The notes beneath the pieces are model-generated. The model saw only the letters and a list, made by a program, of their open reading frames with translations, did not search any database and was not told the origin of the DNA. Source: Gemmatimonadota bacterium (GTDB taxonomy: Bacteria > Gemmatimonadota > Gemmatimonadetes > Gemmatimonadales > Gemmatimonadaceae). Taken from it: DNA of 64,000 bases. The position numbers were made by a program, and so were the translations under genes. The stretch spans positions 372,001-436,000 of the forward strand of contig JADJNZ010000001.1 of assembly GCA_016714015.1 (NCBI GenBank), given 5' to 3'. Shown piece by piece: positions 1 through 8,978 of the stretch (position 1 is its first letter; each line of letters opens with the position of its first letter).

Positions 1-3000
1 AGGAGCCGCGTGGAGTCGCTGCTCGCGAGGGAGACGAGCGTCCCGCCCGGCGGCGAGGCGGCACCGAGCGAGACGGTGCCCTGGCGCACGAGGCCGGCGG
101 CGATGCGCGGCGTCACGCTGAGCGTCGACGTGGGCTGCGGGTTGACGGTGACGCTCACGCTGTCGGAGTCGAAGCTGCTCGACGAGACGATGATCCGGGT
201 GGAGCAGGTGGTGGCCGCCGAGCCGCCGTACTCGAGGACGACGTCGATGGTGTTCGCCCCGGCGGGGACCGACGTCGCCGTCGGGGCGGCGACGCAGGCC
301 GGGTCGCGCGAGACGAACGCAAGCGGGATGCCGCCGACCGGCGCGGGGAAGACGGTGCCGCCGCTGAGCAGGCGCGCGCGCACGGTCGCGGTGTTGAAGT
401 TCGCGTTGAGGGAGGTGCTGGTCTCGATGAAGTCGAGGGCGGCAGTGACGCGGACCGTCGAGACGCCGGTGGCGAGCGCGGGACCGCTCACGAGCACCGC
501 GGCCTCGCCGAGTGTCCGCCCCTCGAGCTGGGCGTTCGCGCTGAGCGTTCCGGCCGCGATGGTGACGGTCGGCGTGAGAACGGTCACGATCGCCGGATCG
601 GACGAGGTGACGGTGAGCGTCGTTCCGCCCGCCGGGGCCGGCTGCGTGAGGTTGATCGGTAGCGACGTGGTGCGCGTGTACGGGGCGTTGAGGATGAGGG
701 GGACGGAGATGGTGTTGCTGCTCACCGTGACCGAGATCTGTCCCGCGCCTGCCCCGTCGCGCGTGAGGTTGAGGAAGGTCGTGCCCGTCGAGAGCCCGAC
801 GATCGTCCAGGTCGCGACGCTGTCGCCCGGCGGGATCGTGACGGTCGCCGGCGCGCTGACGCCGAGGATCGCGCCGTTCGACGGCGCGAGCGAGACCACG
901 AAGCCCGCGCCGTACGCCGGAACGCCGGAGATGGCGCGCACGGTCGCGGTGCCGCCGAGCGCGACGAGCGGCGTATTGACGAGCGTGAAGTCGAAGGGAA
1001 TCCCGATGGAGAACGCGGCGCTCCCCGCCGTGGCGAGTCCCGGTGACGTGGCGAGGAGCACCCAGCTCGTCGCCGCGACGTTGACCGTGAGGTCATTGAA
1101 GGTCGCGACACCGGCGACGGCGTTGCGTGTGGTCGTCCCGCCGAGGGTCGTGATGCCGGTCGGGCCGTTGGAGAGCGCGACGGTGATGGGCCCGGTGAAG
1201 GCGGTCGCGGTGTTCGAGAAGGCATCCATCGCGCGCACGACCCACCCGGGCGCGATGATGCTCCCCGCATTCCCGCCCCCGGTGTTGAGCGAGAACTGCA
1301 GCGCGACGGCGGCGCCCGGGAGCGGCGTGGCGGTGAAGGTCGCGTTCGTGACCGTCGGCGCGCCGACGACGCTGACGGTGAAGGTCGCGGGTGACGCGAC
1401 CGTCGGCATCGTCGGCCGGATCGACGCGAGGCCCGCGGCATCCGTGGTGACGGTGCTGTCGAGGAAGGGGTTGCAGCAGCCGTGGATGCCCTGCACGCGG
1501 AGCGAAGCGCCGCTCACCGGCGCGCCGCCGATGCCGATGTAGCGGATCACGACCGGGGCCGCGAGCGCGGTGCCGACGGTGGCGGACTGCGCGTCGCCCG
1601 ATACGATGCTGAGTCCGACCGGGAGCGGGAGCGTGACCGTCACGAGCACCGAGTCGATGCCGTCGTTGACCGAGGCGCGGATGTACGTGGTGCCGGCGCC
1701 GACGATGCTGACCGTGCCGGAGTCGTCGACGGTCGCGACGGCGAGGTCGGTCGATTCCCAGAGGAACGACTTCGAGGTGATGAGCGAGTCGGCGAGGTTG
1801 TACGCGTCGGCGCTGAAGCGCTCGCTGTCTCCGATGCTGGAGAAGTTCAGGCGCGAGGCGGTGATCGCGACGCGGGTGACATACGTGCCGGCGATCGCGG
1901 TGCCGGTGAAGACCGCACTCCGGTAGCCGGCGCGCCTCACGGTCACGGTGTGGGTGCCGAGCTGCTCGCTCATGCGCCAACGCGTCGCGACGTAGCCGTT
2001 CTCGTCGGTCACCTCATCGGTGGGCAGTACGCTGCCGCCGTTGCTCGAGACGGTGAAGGAGACGAAGGCATCGCCGAGCGGGGTGCCGTCCGCCTGGAGA
2101 ACGCGCACCTTGAGCGAGTCCGGCGCGATCTCGCCCCACTCCACCTGCTGCCCGTCGCCGGACACGATGACGATGCGTGGCCCGTCCTCCACCGTGAGGA
2201 TCACGGGGACATCGACCGGGTCGACCCCCGACACCGTGGAGGAGACGGTGACGGTCGCGGTGTAGGTCCCGGCCGCGAGGAACTCCGCCGACGCGGCGAA
2301 CCGCAACGTCGTCGGCGCGGTCGTGCCATCGAGCGTCACGAGCAGCCAGTCGCTCGCGCCGGCGCCGTACAGTACGTCGACCGCGAGTCCGTCCAGCGTG
2401 CCGACCCCGGCATTCGTGATGGCCGACGCGCTGGTCGCCGGCACCACCGACCCTGCGGTCGAGGCGAGCATCGGCGCATCGGGCGCGACGAGGATGATCG
2501 GCACCTCCGGCCCGGTGAGCGTGAAGCCGAGCGTCGCGACTACCGGATCCCACTCCGGCGGTGCGGCGCTCACGTGCACGCTCGCAGAGCCCGCGACACC
2601 GGTGCGCGCCAGACGCAGGCTCGCCGGCGTACCGACGAACTGGCCCGACGACGTCGAGTTGTACTCCGGCTGCACGGCGAAGGTCACCGTGACCGCCGGA
2701 CCCTGATCCCCACCGCTCGTCACGGGCGTGGCGAAGTGCTGGACCAGGCCGATCGTCGGCTGCTCCGCCTGCAACGTGAAGACCGGGGCGGTGACACCGA
2801 CGCTGACGGCCATCGGCACCCACTCGCCGGTGAAGCGACTCACGTCGCCGAGTTCGAGCACGAACACGGGGTCGGCCCCGCCCGTCGCGGGGACCGATTC
2901 GGTCTCGAAGCGGCGCAGGCGGTACATGGGGCGCCGCGTCAGGATGACCAGGGTGTCGGGCGCGTAGCCGACGGCTTCCGCCACGACGTTCACCGTCCGC

Positions 3001-4502
3001 TCGGATCCGCCCACCATGCCCTGCATCCAGTACTGCGCCTCGTTCGTGCCGCCCTCGATCTCGACCTGCGTCTGCTCGCTCCCGACGACCGAGGCCCCGG
3101 CCGAGAGGAGCAGACCGCTCACGTCCGTCGTGCGGAGCGTGACCAGCACCGGCCCGCTCGCGTTCGTCGGGATCGTGAGCGAGCGACGCGCCTGCAGCTG
3201 CGCCGAGTGGTCGATGTCCGGTCCGAGGTCGAGCTTCGGCAGCGGCACCGACCCCTGCACGCTGAGCTGCACGGTCACCTCGCGCGACGCGACATTCGGT
3301 CGCGACGACGCGATGGTGATGGTCGCCGTGTAGTCGCCGGCGACGAGCGCATCCGTCGCCGGCGTGACCGGCACGGTCAGCGGCGCGGCGGTCGAGTCGA
3401 GCGCGACCGAGAGCCATCCGCTCGCCCCTGCCCCGTATGCGATACTGATCGACAGTCCCGTCAAGCGATCACCGCCGGCGTTGGTGATGTCGAAGGCCTG
3501 CGGCGCGGGCGAGGTCCCCTCGTTCGTGATGAACGAGAGCGTCTCGGGCGCGATCCCGATCGAGGGCGGCGCGAGCACGGTGAAGAGGACGGAGTCGGCG
3601 CCGGTGCCGGACGTGGCCTTGATGTACGCGGTGCCGGGCGCGACGCTCGTCACCTGGCCGGTCGGCGCGACCGTCGCCACGGCGAGCGCGCTGCTCGACC
3701 AGGCGAACGTCGCGTTCGGCAGCTCGACGTCGGCAACGTTGTACGCGCGACGGGGGATCGTCGTGGTGTCGCCGGCGCCCACGAGGACGGAATCGCTCGG
3801 CAACAGGTCGACGCGTACCACGCGGGTGCCGGCCGTGGCGGTGGCGAGGAAGGTCACGCTGTCGTAGCCGGCCGCGTGGACCGCGACGAGCTGCGGCCCG
3901 AGCGGGAGGCCGAGCACCCAACGGGCGTCGGCGAGGCCGCTCGCGTCCGTCGTCGCGTCGGCCGCGGTGATCGACCCGCCGCCGATGCTCGCGGAGAAGG
4001 AGACCGCGACGTTCGCGACCGGCTGCCCCGCCGGATCGAGCGCACGCACGACGAGGGGGAGCGGGAGCGTGTCGCCCTGCTCGCCGGACTGCGCATCACC
4101 GCTCACGACCACGAGCCGCGGCCGCGCGAGCACGCGCACCGGGATCCCGAGCCCGAGCGCACCATACTCGGCGCGCACCGTCGTCGCGCCATCCGCGATG
4201 CCGGTGACGAGACCGGTCGAATCGACCATGGCGATCGACGGGTCGAGCGACACGTAGCGCATCGTCTGGCCCGGCTCGACGGTCGTCGCCGTGCCCGTCA
4301 CGTCGAACAGCGACGGCGTGAGCCGGGCCGTGTCGTTCGGCACCAGCACCATCTGCGACGGCGCGACCATGATGCTGCGGGGCCGCGTATCCGGTCCGCC
4401 GTCGGGCCCGGTGATGATCCCGCTGCACGCCACCACGCCCGCCAGCACGGCGAGCGCGCCGAGGAGGGCGCGCCAGGGCGAGGCGGCGGGACGCGGCGAC
4501 AT
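1..4502 (-). CDS. Ig-like/BACON-like repeat lipoprotein, 3' end outside window
   Basis: About 1,500 codons are visible and the reading frame runs off the left edge without a stop. The ATG at 4502 shares one base with the TGA of the preceding barrel gene (TGATG), which supports this start. Residues 1-26 look like a lipoprotein signal: a basic start, a hydrophobic stretch LLGALAVLAGVVA and Cys26. The rest is a chain of beta-rich modules. Group-2 bacterial Ig-like blocks alternate with invasin-like blocks beginning SGDAQ or SGDGQ. Two BACON-like blocks share YGAGAS(G/D)WL, near residues 350 and 710. I see no catalytic motif. It is the last visible gene of a five-gene operon encoding envelope proteins, so a surface-exposed adhesin or structural role is inferred. 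Long plus-strand frames opposite it are shadows. Confidence 0.85.
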   Translation of the reverse strand, partial: MSPRPAASPWRALLGALAVLAGVVACSGIITGPDGGPDTRPRSIMVAPSQMVLVPNDTARLTPSLFDVTGTATTVEPGQTMRYVSLDPSIAMVDSTGLVTGIADGATTVRAEYGALGLGIPVRVLARPRLVVVSGDAQSGEQGDTLPLPLVVRALDPAGQPVANVAVSFSASIGGGSITAADATTDASGLADARWVLGLPLGPQLVAVHAAGYDSVTFLATATAGTRVVRVDLLPSDSVLVGAGDTTTIPRRAYNVADVELPNATFAWSSSALAVATVAPTGQVTSVAPGTAYIKATSGTGADSVLFTVLAPPSIGIAPETLSFITNEGTSPAPQAFDITNAGGDRLTGLSISIAYGAGASGWLSVALDSTAAPLTVPVTPATDALVAGDYTATITIASSRPNVASREVTVQLSVQGSVPLPKLDLGPDIDHSAQLQARRSLTIPTNASGPVLVTLRTTDVSGLLLSAGASVVGSEQTQVEIEGGTNEAQYWMQGMVGGSERTVNVVAEAVGYAPDTLVILTRRPMYRLRRFETESVPATGGADPVFVLELGDVSRFTGEWVPMAVSVGVTAPVFTLQAEQPTIGLVQHFATPVTSGGDQGPAVTVTFAVQPEYNSTSSGQFVGTPASLRLARTGVAGSASVHVSAAPPEWDPVVATLGFTLTGPEVPIILVAPDAPMLASTAGSVVPATSASAITNAGVGTLDGLAVDVLYGAGASDWLLVTLDGTTAPTTLRFAASAEFLAAGTYTATVTVSSTVSGVDPVDVPVILTVEDGPRIVIVSGDGQQVEWGEIAPDSLKVRVLQADGTPLGDAFVSFTVSSNGGSVLPTDEVTDENGYVATRWRMSEQLGTHTVTVRRAGYRSAVFTGTAIAGTYVTRVAITASRLNFSSIGDSERFSADAYNLADSLITSKSFLWESTDLAVATVDDSGTVSIVGAGTTYIRASVNDGIDSVLVTVTLPLPVGLSIVSGDAQSATVGTALAAPVVIRYIGIGGAPVSGASLRVQGIHGCCNPFLDSTVTTDAAGLASIRPTMPTVASPATFTVSVVGAPTVTNATFTATPLPGAAVALQFSLNTGGGNAGSIIAPGWVVRAMDAFSNTATAFTGPITVALSNGPTGITTLGGTTTRNAVAGVATFNDLTVNVAATSWVLLATSPGLATAGSAAFSIGIPFDFTLVNTPLVALGGTATVRAISGVPAYGAGFVVSLAPSNGAILGVSAPATVTIPPGDSVATWTIVGLSTGTTFLNLTRDGAGAGQISVTVSSNTISVPLILNAPYTRTTSLPINLTQPAPAGGTTLTVTSSDPAIVTVLTPTVTIAAGTLSANAQLEGRTLGEAAVLVSGPALATGVSTVRVTAALDFIETSTSLNANFNTATVRARLLSGGTVFPAPVGGIPLAFVSRDPACVAAPTATSVPAGANTIDVVLEYGGSAATTCSTRIIVSSSSFDSDSVSVTVNPQPTSTLSVTPRIAAGLVRQGTVSLGAASPPGGTLVSLASSDSTRL

Positions 4503-6184
4503 CAGAAGCTCCGCCCGAGCGTCGTGGTGAGGAAGCGCTCGCTGAACGCCGGACGCACGCCGAGCGCGCCGAAGTTCATGTAGCGCGCCTGGAGCGAGAA
4601 CTGGATCTCGCCCGGCAGCTGCCACCCCCACTGCGCAGTCGCGGTCGTCACCTGGCGCGCGGAGACGAACGTCTGCGAGAACTGCGCGGAGGCGGTCATC
4701 CGCTTCAGCCCCAGCACACTGAGCCGCAGACTGCCGAGCACGTTCTCGCCGTCGGGCTGTCCGTCGGGGAGCACGGCGGAGACGGCGGGCGACGCGGAGA
4801 GCCAGGAGAGGATCGGGAGCTGCAACGCGAGGTTCGCCGTCTGGACGGTGACCTTGGGCGTGAGCCGGACCGGATTCAGGTCCTCGGTGGATTGCCGCGA
4901 GTACGCGACGCTCGCGCTCGCCGCGCGCCGGGCGAACCGGAAGGGCTTGGAGAGCGACGCGTTCATCGTCGACGTGCGGTTGTCGACGAGGAGCGTGTCA
5001 TTTGTCTCGTCGTTGCCGGCAGCGGCGAGGAGCGCCACCAGCGAGACCGTCAGGTCCGCGGGCAACCGCACCGTCGCCGTGCCGGTCAACACGTCGCGCG
5101 TCGTCGTCGCGACCTTCTGCGACTGGAGGTTGTTCTCCTGACGCTGGAACCGTCCCTGCACCTGCATCCGTCCACCGATGAGCCGCAGGTCGCCGCCGGC
5201 ATTCCAGCTGCGGCGGTCATTGATGAGATACGCGAGCCCGAGCGAGGTGAAGCCCGCGCCGATCGACTCGTATCCGCCGCGCAGGCCGAAGCCCTTGCCT
5301 TGGAACTGCGCGTCGAGGTTGTAGGCGGCATCGCCCAGGCTCGACGTGCGCAGCGTGCCGACGCCGCCGAGGGGCGCATCGACGCTGTCGGCATCGATCG
5401 CCGGGCTTGTGAGGTCGCGCGTGAGCAGCGCACCGGCGACCTCGCCCTTGAGTGAGAGCTTCCGCTCGAAGAGCCGCAGCGTGCCGCCGAGCGCGGCGAC
5501 GATGTTCTCCTGCGGCCGCGAGCGCTGCTCCGGGCGGAGATCCGCCGGGAGGGTGTCGAGCCCGAGCGTGTCGAAGACCGGCGTCTCGTCGGGGATGAGC
5601 GCGTCCTGCGCGCGGAGCAGGCGCAGGTCGAGCGACCGCGTGCCGACCGCGCCGATGCCGACGGCCGCCGCGACGACGTTGCGCCGGTACTGCGGCCCGT
5701 CGGCGGAGGAGATCAGCGCGGCACTGCGTCCGCCCTGCAGTGACGCACGCAGGCCCCAGCGTTCGATGTCGAGTCCGGCGCCGCGGATGCGGAGCCCCTG
5801 CATCGTGTACGGCGAGTAGTCCTTGCTGAAGTCGCCGAGGTGGAGCTGTCCCCATCCCCAGTTGGGCTCGAACGCGACCTGATTGATGCTCTGCCGCGCC
5901 TCGTTCCCCTCGGAGCTGAGCAGCAGGTCGAGCCCGACCTCGGTCCCGCCGATGATGCCGAGTCGCGGCGAGGCCATGATGCGCCAGGTGCTGCCCGGTC
6001 GGCGGCGATCCATGCCGGAGATGCCGTACATCTCGGAGAAGACCTGCGCCTGGCCGCCGAGGCGGCGCGAGAGCCAGTTGGAGCCGGTATCGGCGGCGAC
6101 CGGCGCCTGCGCGGAGGCGCGAGCGGCGAATCCGCCAAGCACCAGGCCGACCGCCCCCGCGAGGGCGATCGTGCGTCTCGTCAT
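4502..6184 (-). CDS. Putative outer-membrane beta-barrel protein
   Basis: The 560-residue product has a Sec signal peptide (MTRRTIALAG followed by a small-residue stretch to ASAQ). It then shows alternating polar/hydrophobic strands with many Gly, aromatic and Arg residues. It ends in ...LGRSF, and a C-terminal Phe is the usual signal for BAM-dependent insertion of barrels. I recognise no named family. It is the fourth gene of the operon. An in-frame GTG at 6199 would give a GTGA overlap with the upstream stop and add MSGGR; coupling favours GTG, while signal-peptide shape fits either. The barrel could anchor or export the large secreted partners of the operon, but that is inference from context. 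Confidence 0.75.
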   Translation of the reverse strand: MTRRTIALAGAVGLVLGGFAARASAQAPVAADTGSNWLSRRLGGQAQVFSEMYGISGMDRRRPGSTWRIMASPRLGIIGGTEVGLDLLLSSEGNEARQSINQVAFEPNWGWGQLHLGDFSKDYSPYTMQGLRIRGAGLDIERWGLRASLQGGRSAALISSADGPQYRRNVVAAAVGIGAVGTRSLDLRLLRAQDALIPDETPVFDTLGLDTLPADLRPEQRSRPQENIVAALGGTLRLFERKLSLKGEVAGALLTRDLTSPAIDADSVDAPLGGVGTLRTSSLGDAAYNLDAQFQGKGFGLRGGYESIGAGFTSLGLAYLINDRRSWNAGGDLRLIGGRMQVQGRFQRQENNLQSQKVATTTRDVLTGTATVRLPADLTVSLVALLAAAGNDETNDTLLVDNRTSTMNASLSKPFRFARRAASASVAYSRQSTEDLNPVRLTPKVTVQTANLALQLPILSWLSASPAVSAVLPDGQPDGENVLGSLRLSVLGLKRMTASAQFSQTFVSARQVTTATAQWGWQLPGEIQFSLQARYMNFGALGVRPAFSERFLTTTLGRSF

Positions 6185-6195
6185 CCGGCCGCCGC

Positions 6196-6963
6196 TCACC
6201 GCGCCACCCCGAGCGTATCCGCCATGATGCGCGCGGCCTCATCGCGGCGGCCGAGCCGATGCAGCACCTCGATCTCGTGCTCGCGCACGGCGCGGCTGTC
6301 GGGATAGACGATGCGCAGCCGAGCAAGGCTGTCGCGCAAGCGCGGCAGCGTCCCAGCCGATTCGTGCGCGCGCAGGAGGGCGCGCCACCCGTCCTCGTCC
6401 TCCGGCGCGAGCTCGAACCGTGCCTGCCGCGTGCGGAGCGCGTCAGCCGGGCGCGCGAGCGAATCGAGCGCCTCGGCGCGCCACCGGAGCGCCTGCGTGT
6501 CGCGCGGAGCGGTGGCCTGCATCCGCTCGACGAGCTGGAGCGCGTCGGCCGCGTCGCGCGCGAGGAAGGCGGCGCGCACCTCGGTGCGCCGCACCTGATC
6601 GATCCCCGGCCACTCGGTGGCGAGCAACTTGATCGCCGCGCGCCCGCGCGGTCCGGCGGCGAGGAGTGTGTCGAGCCCGGCCGTGACGCGCGCGCGGGCG
6701 CGCGCCCGGCGATCGAGCGTCGCCTCGTCCGCCCCGCGCAGCGTGCTCGATCCTTCGGCGGGCATGAGTTCACGATCGACGGCCGCGAGCGCCGCGAGCG
6801 CCTCGCGCAGGCGATCGACGGTCGGCCGCACCGCGGGATCGAGCTCGGCGCGGAGCACCGGCTGCGGGCGGCGCGGCGGCGTCGCCTGCGCCTCGGCCGG
6901 CGCCGCCGCGACGAGCGCGATGGCGAGCAACACCGGCAGGAGACGCAGCGCGCGCACGCTCAT
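6196..6963 (-). CDS. Exported helical-repeat (TPR-like) protein
   Basis: The 255-residue product starts with a signal peptide (MSVRALRLLPVLLAIALVAAAPAEAQA). The rest is an Ala/Arg/Leu-rich helical protein. Residues 130-255 have TPR-like spacing, for example ALRWRAEALDSLARPADAL and WRALLRAHESAGTLPRL. The ATG at 6963 overlaps the upstream stop as ATGA, which argues against longer frames that start in the preceding gene. It is third in the giant-protein operon. A periplasmic scaffold or assembly role is plausible but not shown. I recognise no specific family. Confidence 0.75.
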   Translation of the reverse strand: MSVRALRLLPVLLAIALVAAAPAEAQATPPRRPQPVLRAELDPAVRPTVDRLREALAALAAVDRELMPAEGSSTLRGADEATLDRRARARARVTAGLDTLLAAGPRGRAAIKLLATEWPGIDQVRRTEVRAAFLARDAADALQLVERMQATAPRDTQALRWRAEALDSLARPADALRTRQARFELAPEDEDGWRALLRAHESAGTLPRLRDSLARLRIVYPDSRAVREHEIEVLHRLGRRDEAARIMADTLGVAR

Positions 6964-8978
6964 GGGCGACGCTCCGCAGTGACGGCGACCGGACTCTCGT
7001 CCGACTCGTTGCCGTTCGTGTCGATGGCCCGCACGATGTAGCGCGACGTCGGCGTCCCGGCGCGATCGACGAACTCGAGCGCGGTGACCGGTGTCGCCGT
7101 CAGGCGCGTGCGCGGGCCGTCGGTGCGCTCGGCGCGATAGACGACGTAGCCGCGGAAGTCGAGGCTGACGACGCGCTCCCACTTCACCGTCGTCGCGCCG
7201 GCGGCCCGGACCGCCGTGACGCGACGGGGGGCGGGCGGCTTGGAGAGATCGCGGAAGGTGAGCGTGTCGATGACCGCCGGCCCGCGGTTGCCCGCCGAGT
7301 CGATGGCGATCACCGACCAGCGCGCGAGGCGCCCCTTGGTGGCGGTGGTGTCACGGATGCTGAGGGCCCCGCTCGCCGATACGGTCCCGACGAGGACCGG
7401 CGCACCGCCGGCGGCCGCCGACCGTTCGACGGCGTAGCGCACGACATCCACCGACGGACTCGGCGCCCACACCACTTCGACGTGACGACCGAGGACGTTG
7501 CGCACGAGGAGACTGCGCACGGCGTCCGGCGCCTCGTCGTCAGGCAGGCGATAGCGCACCGAGGCGAACGGCGACGTGTTGCCGGAGCTGTCGACCGCGA
7601 CGACGCGCCAGGTGTACTCGCGGCCGGGTTCGAGCGTCGCGCCGTCGTAGCCGGAGTCAGCATAGGCGAGCGCGGCGAGCGGCTCGCCAGTGAGGCGCGC
7701 GAAGATCGTGTCGCCCGGCTCGGCGCGATGGATCTCGTAGCCACGGAGGTCGCGGTCGGCGGGCGCGCGCCAGGTGAGCCGCACCGCATGACCCGGCAGC
7801 GGCCGCACCGCGAGGGTCGACGGCGCGGCCGGCGCCGTGTTGTCGATCGCGCGCGTCGCAGCGGGATTGGACGGCGGTCCCGCGCGGCCCGCGTCGTCGA
7901 GCACGCGCACGCGATACGAGTAGATGATGCGGCCCCGCACGAGCGTGTCGACGAACTCGGGGGACTCGTACGGGATCGGCGTGCGCGTCACGCGCACGTA
8001 GGCCGAGTCGCCGCCGGCCGACCGCTCGACGTGATACGCGCGCGCCTGCGGCTCGGGCGGGAGCGTCCAAACGACGCGGATGCGCCCCTCCTCCACCGAC
8101 GCGCCGACGGCGACCGGCGGCAACGGGCCCCGCTGCCCCGGCGCGCGCACCGTCACCACCGCGCTCGGCTCCGAGAGCCGGCCGATGAGGTCGGCGGCGC
8201 GGACGCGATACCGATAGAGCCGTCCCGGCTCGGCGGACTCGTCCGAGTGACCGCTCTCGCGATCGACGAGGCGCATGATCGGCCGCGCCGTAAGGCGGGC
8301 GAACGCGCCGGCACTGTCGGCGCGCTCGACGACATACGCGACGATCGGATCGTCCGAGGCGCCGGTGAAGGCGGGCGAGGGCCAGGTGATGGAGACCATG
8401 CCGTCGCGCACACGACCGCGCGGGGCCGCCGGCGCCGGGATCACCGTCGTCACGACGCGCACGACCGCGCCCACGCGCCGCAGCACGGAGTCGGGGCGCG
8501 AGAGCCGCACGAGCTGCGCCTCGTAGGTGTGCACGGAGCCGGGCGCGACGGTGGAATCGACGTAGAGTGCGCCGAGCGCCAAGGCGGTGCGCGGCGAGAG
8601 CACCTGCGCGATGCCGGTGGCGGACCCGCCGGCACGCAGGCGGCGCCAGGTCGGCAGCGAGCCGCGCGTGCCGGCGATCTCCTCGACGAAGGCCATGTCC
8701 GGCCCGACGATCTCGGCGAACTCGGCCGGTCCCTGTGCGCCGATCATCGGCTCGCGGTCGACGCGGACGCCGTCACGCGAGATGAACCATCCCTCGCCGT
8801 CGGATGGGGCGCGGCTCGGGTAGATGAAGACGCGTCCATCCGCGACGACGACGGCGAGACGGCCGCCCTCCGCCGCGGTACTGCCCGCGGTGGTGACCGG
8901 CGGTCCCTGCGCGGGGAGCGCGAGCGCCGTGGCGGCGGCGAGCGCCAAGCCGAGCAGCGGGCGAACGGAGTGACGCAT
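6960..8978 (-). CDS. Secreted fibronectin type III repeat protein
   Basis: The 672-residue product has a signal peptide (residues 1-23, MRHSVRPLLGLALAAATALA). A unique region of about 160 residues follows, then about five FN3-like modules at roughly 185-285, 290-380, 385-480, 482-570 and 573-670. Each shows the V.V.W strand, a Y.V.R/Y.I.R motif and an ending of the YR(V/Y)RA.D..G..S type. No enzyme motif is visible. Its ATG at 8978 shares one base with the TGA of the giant gene (TGATG), and its own stop overlaps the next start (ATGA), so translation is probably coupled along the operon. It is likely a partner or extension of the giant protein, whose C-terminus carries related modules. Confidence 0.85.
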   Translation of the reverse strand: MRHSVRPLLGLALAAATALALPAQGPPVTTAGSTAAEGGRLAVVVADGRVFIYPSRAPSDGEGWFISRDGVRVDREPMIGAQGPAEFAEIVGPDMAFVEEIAGTRGSLPTWRRLRAGGSATGIAQVLSPRTALALGALYVDSTVAPGSVHTYEAQLVRLSRPDSVLRRVGAVVRVVTTVIPAPAAPRGRVRDGMVSITWPSPAFTGASDDPIVAYVVERADSAGAFARLTARPIMRLVDRESGHSDESAEPGRLYRYRVRAADLIGRLSEPSAVVTVRAPGQRGPLPPVAVGASVEEGRIRVVWTLPPEPQARAYHVERSAGGDSAYVRVTRTPIPYESPEFVDTLVRGRIIYSYRVRVLDDAGRAGPPSNPAATRAIDNTAPAAPSTLAVRPLPGHAVRLTWRAPADRDLRGYEIHRAEPGDTIFARLTGEPLAALAYADSGYDGATLEPGREYTWRVVAVDSSGNTSPFASVRYRLPDDEAPDAVRSLLVRNVLGRHVEVVWAPSPSVDVVRYAVERSAAAGGAPVLVGTVSASGALSIRDTTATKGRLARWSVIAIDSAGNRGPAVIDTLTFRDLSKPPAPRRVTAVRAAGATTVKWERVVSLDFRGYVVYRAERTDGPRTRLTATPVTALEFVDRAGTPTSRYIVRAIDTNGNESDESPVAVTAERRP

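Noticed and set aside
10..4583. Long plus-strand frames at 10-1542 and 1482-4583
   Set aside because: They are antisense to the lipoprotein gene. Their products are rich in Arg, His and Asp or in random Val/Ala/Thr, with no domain pattern, whereas the minus-strand frame has a lipoprotein signal and Ig-like modules.
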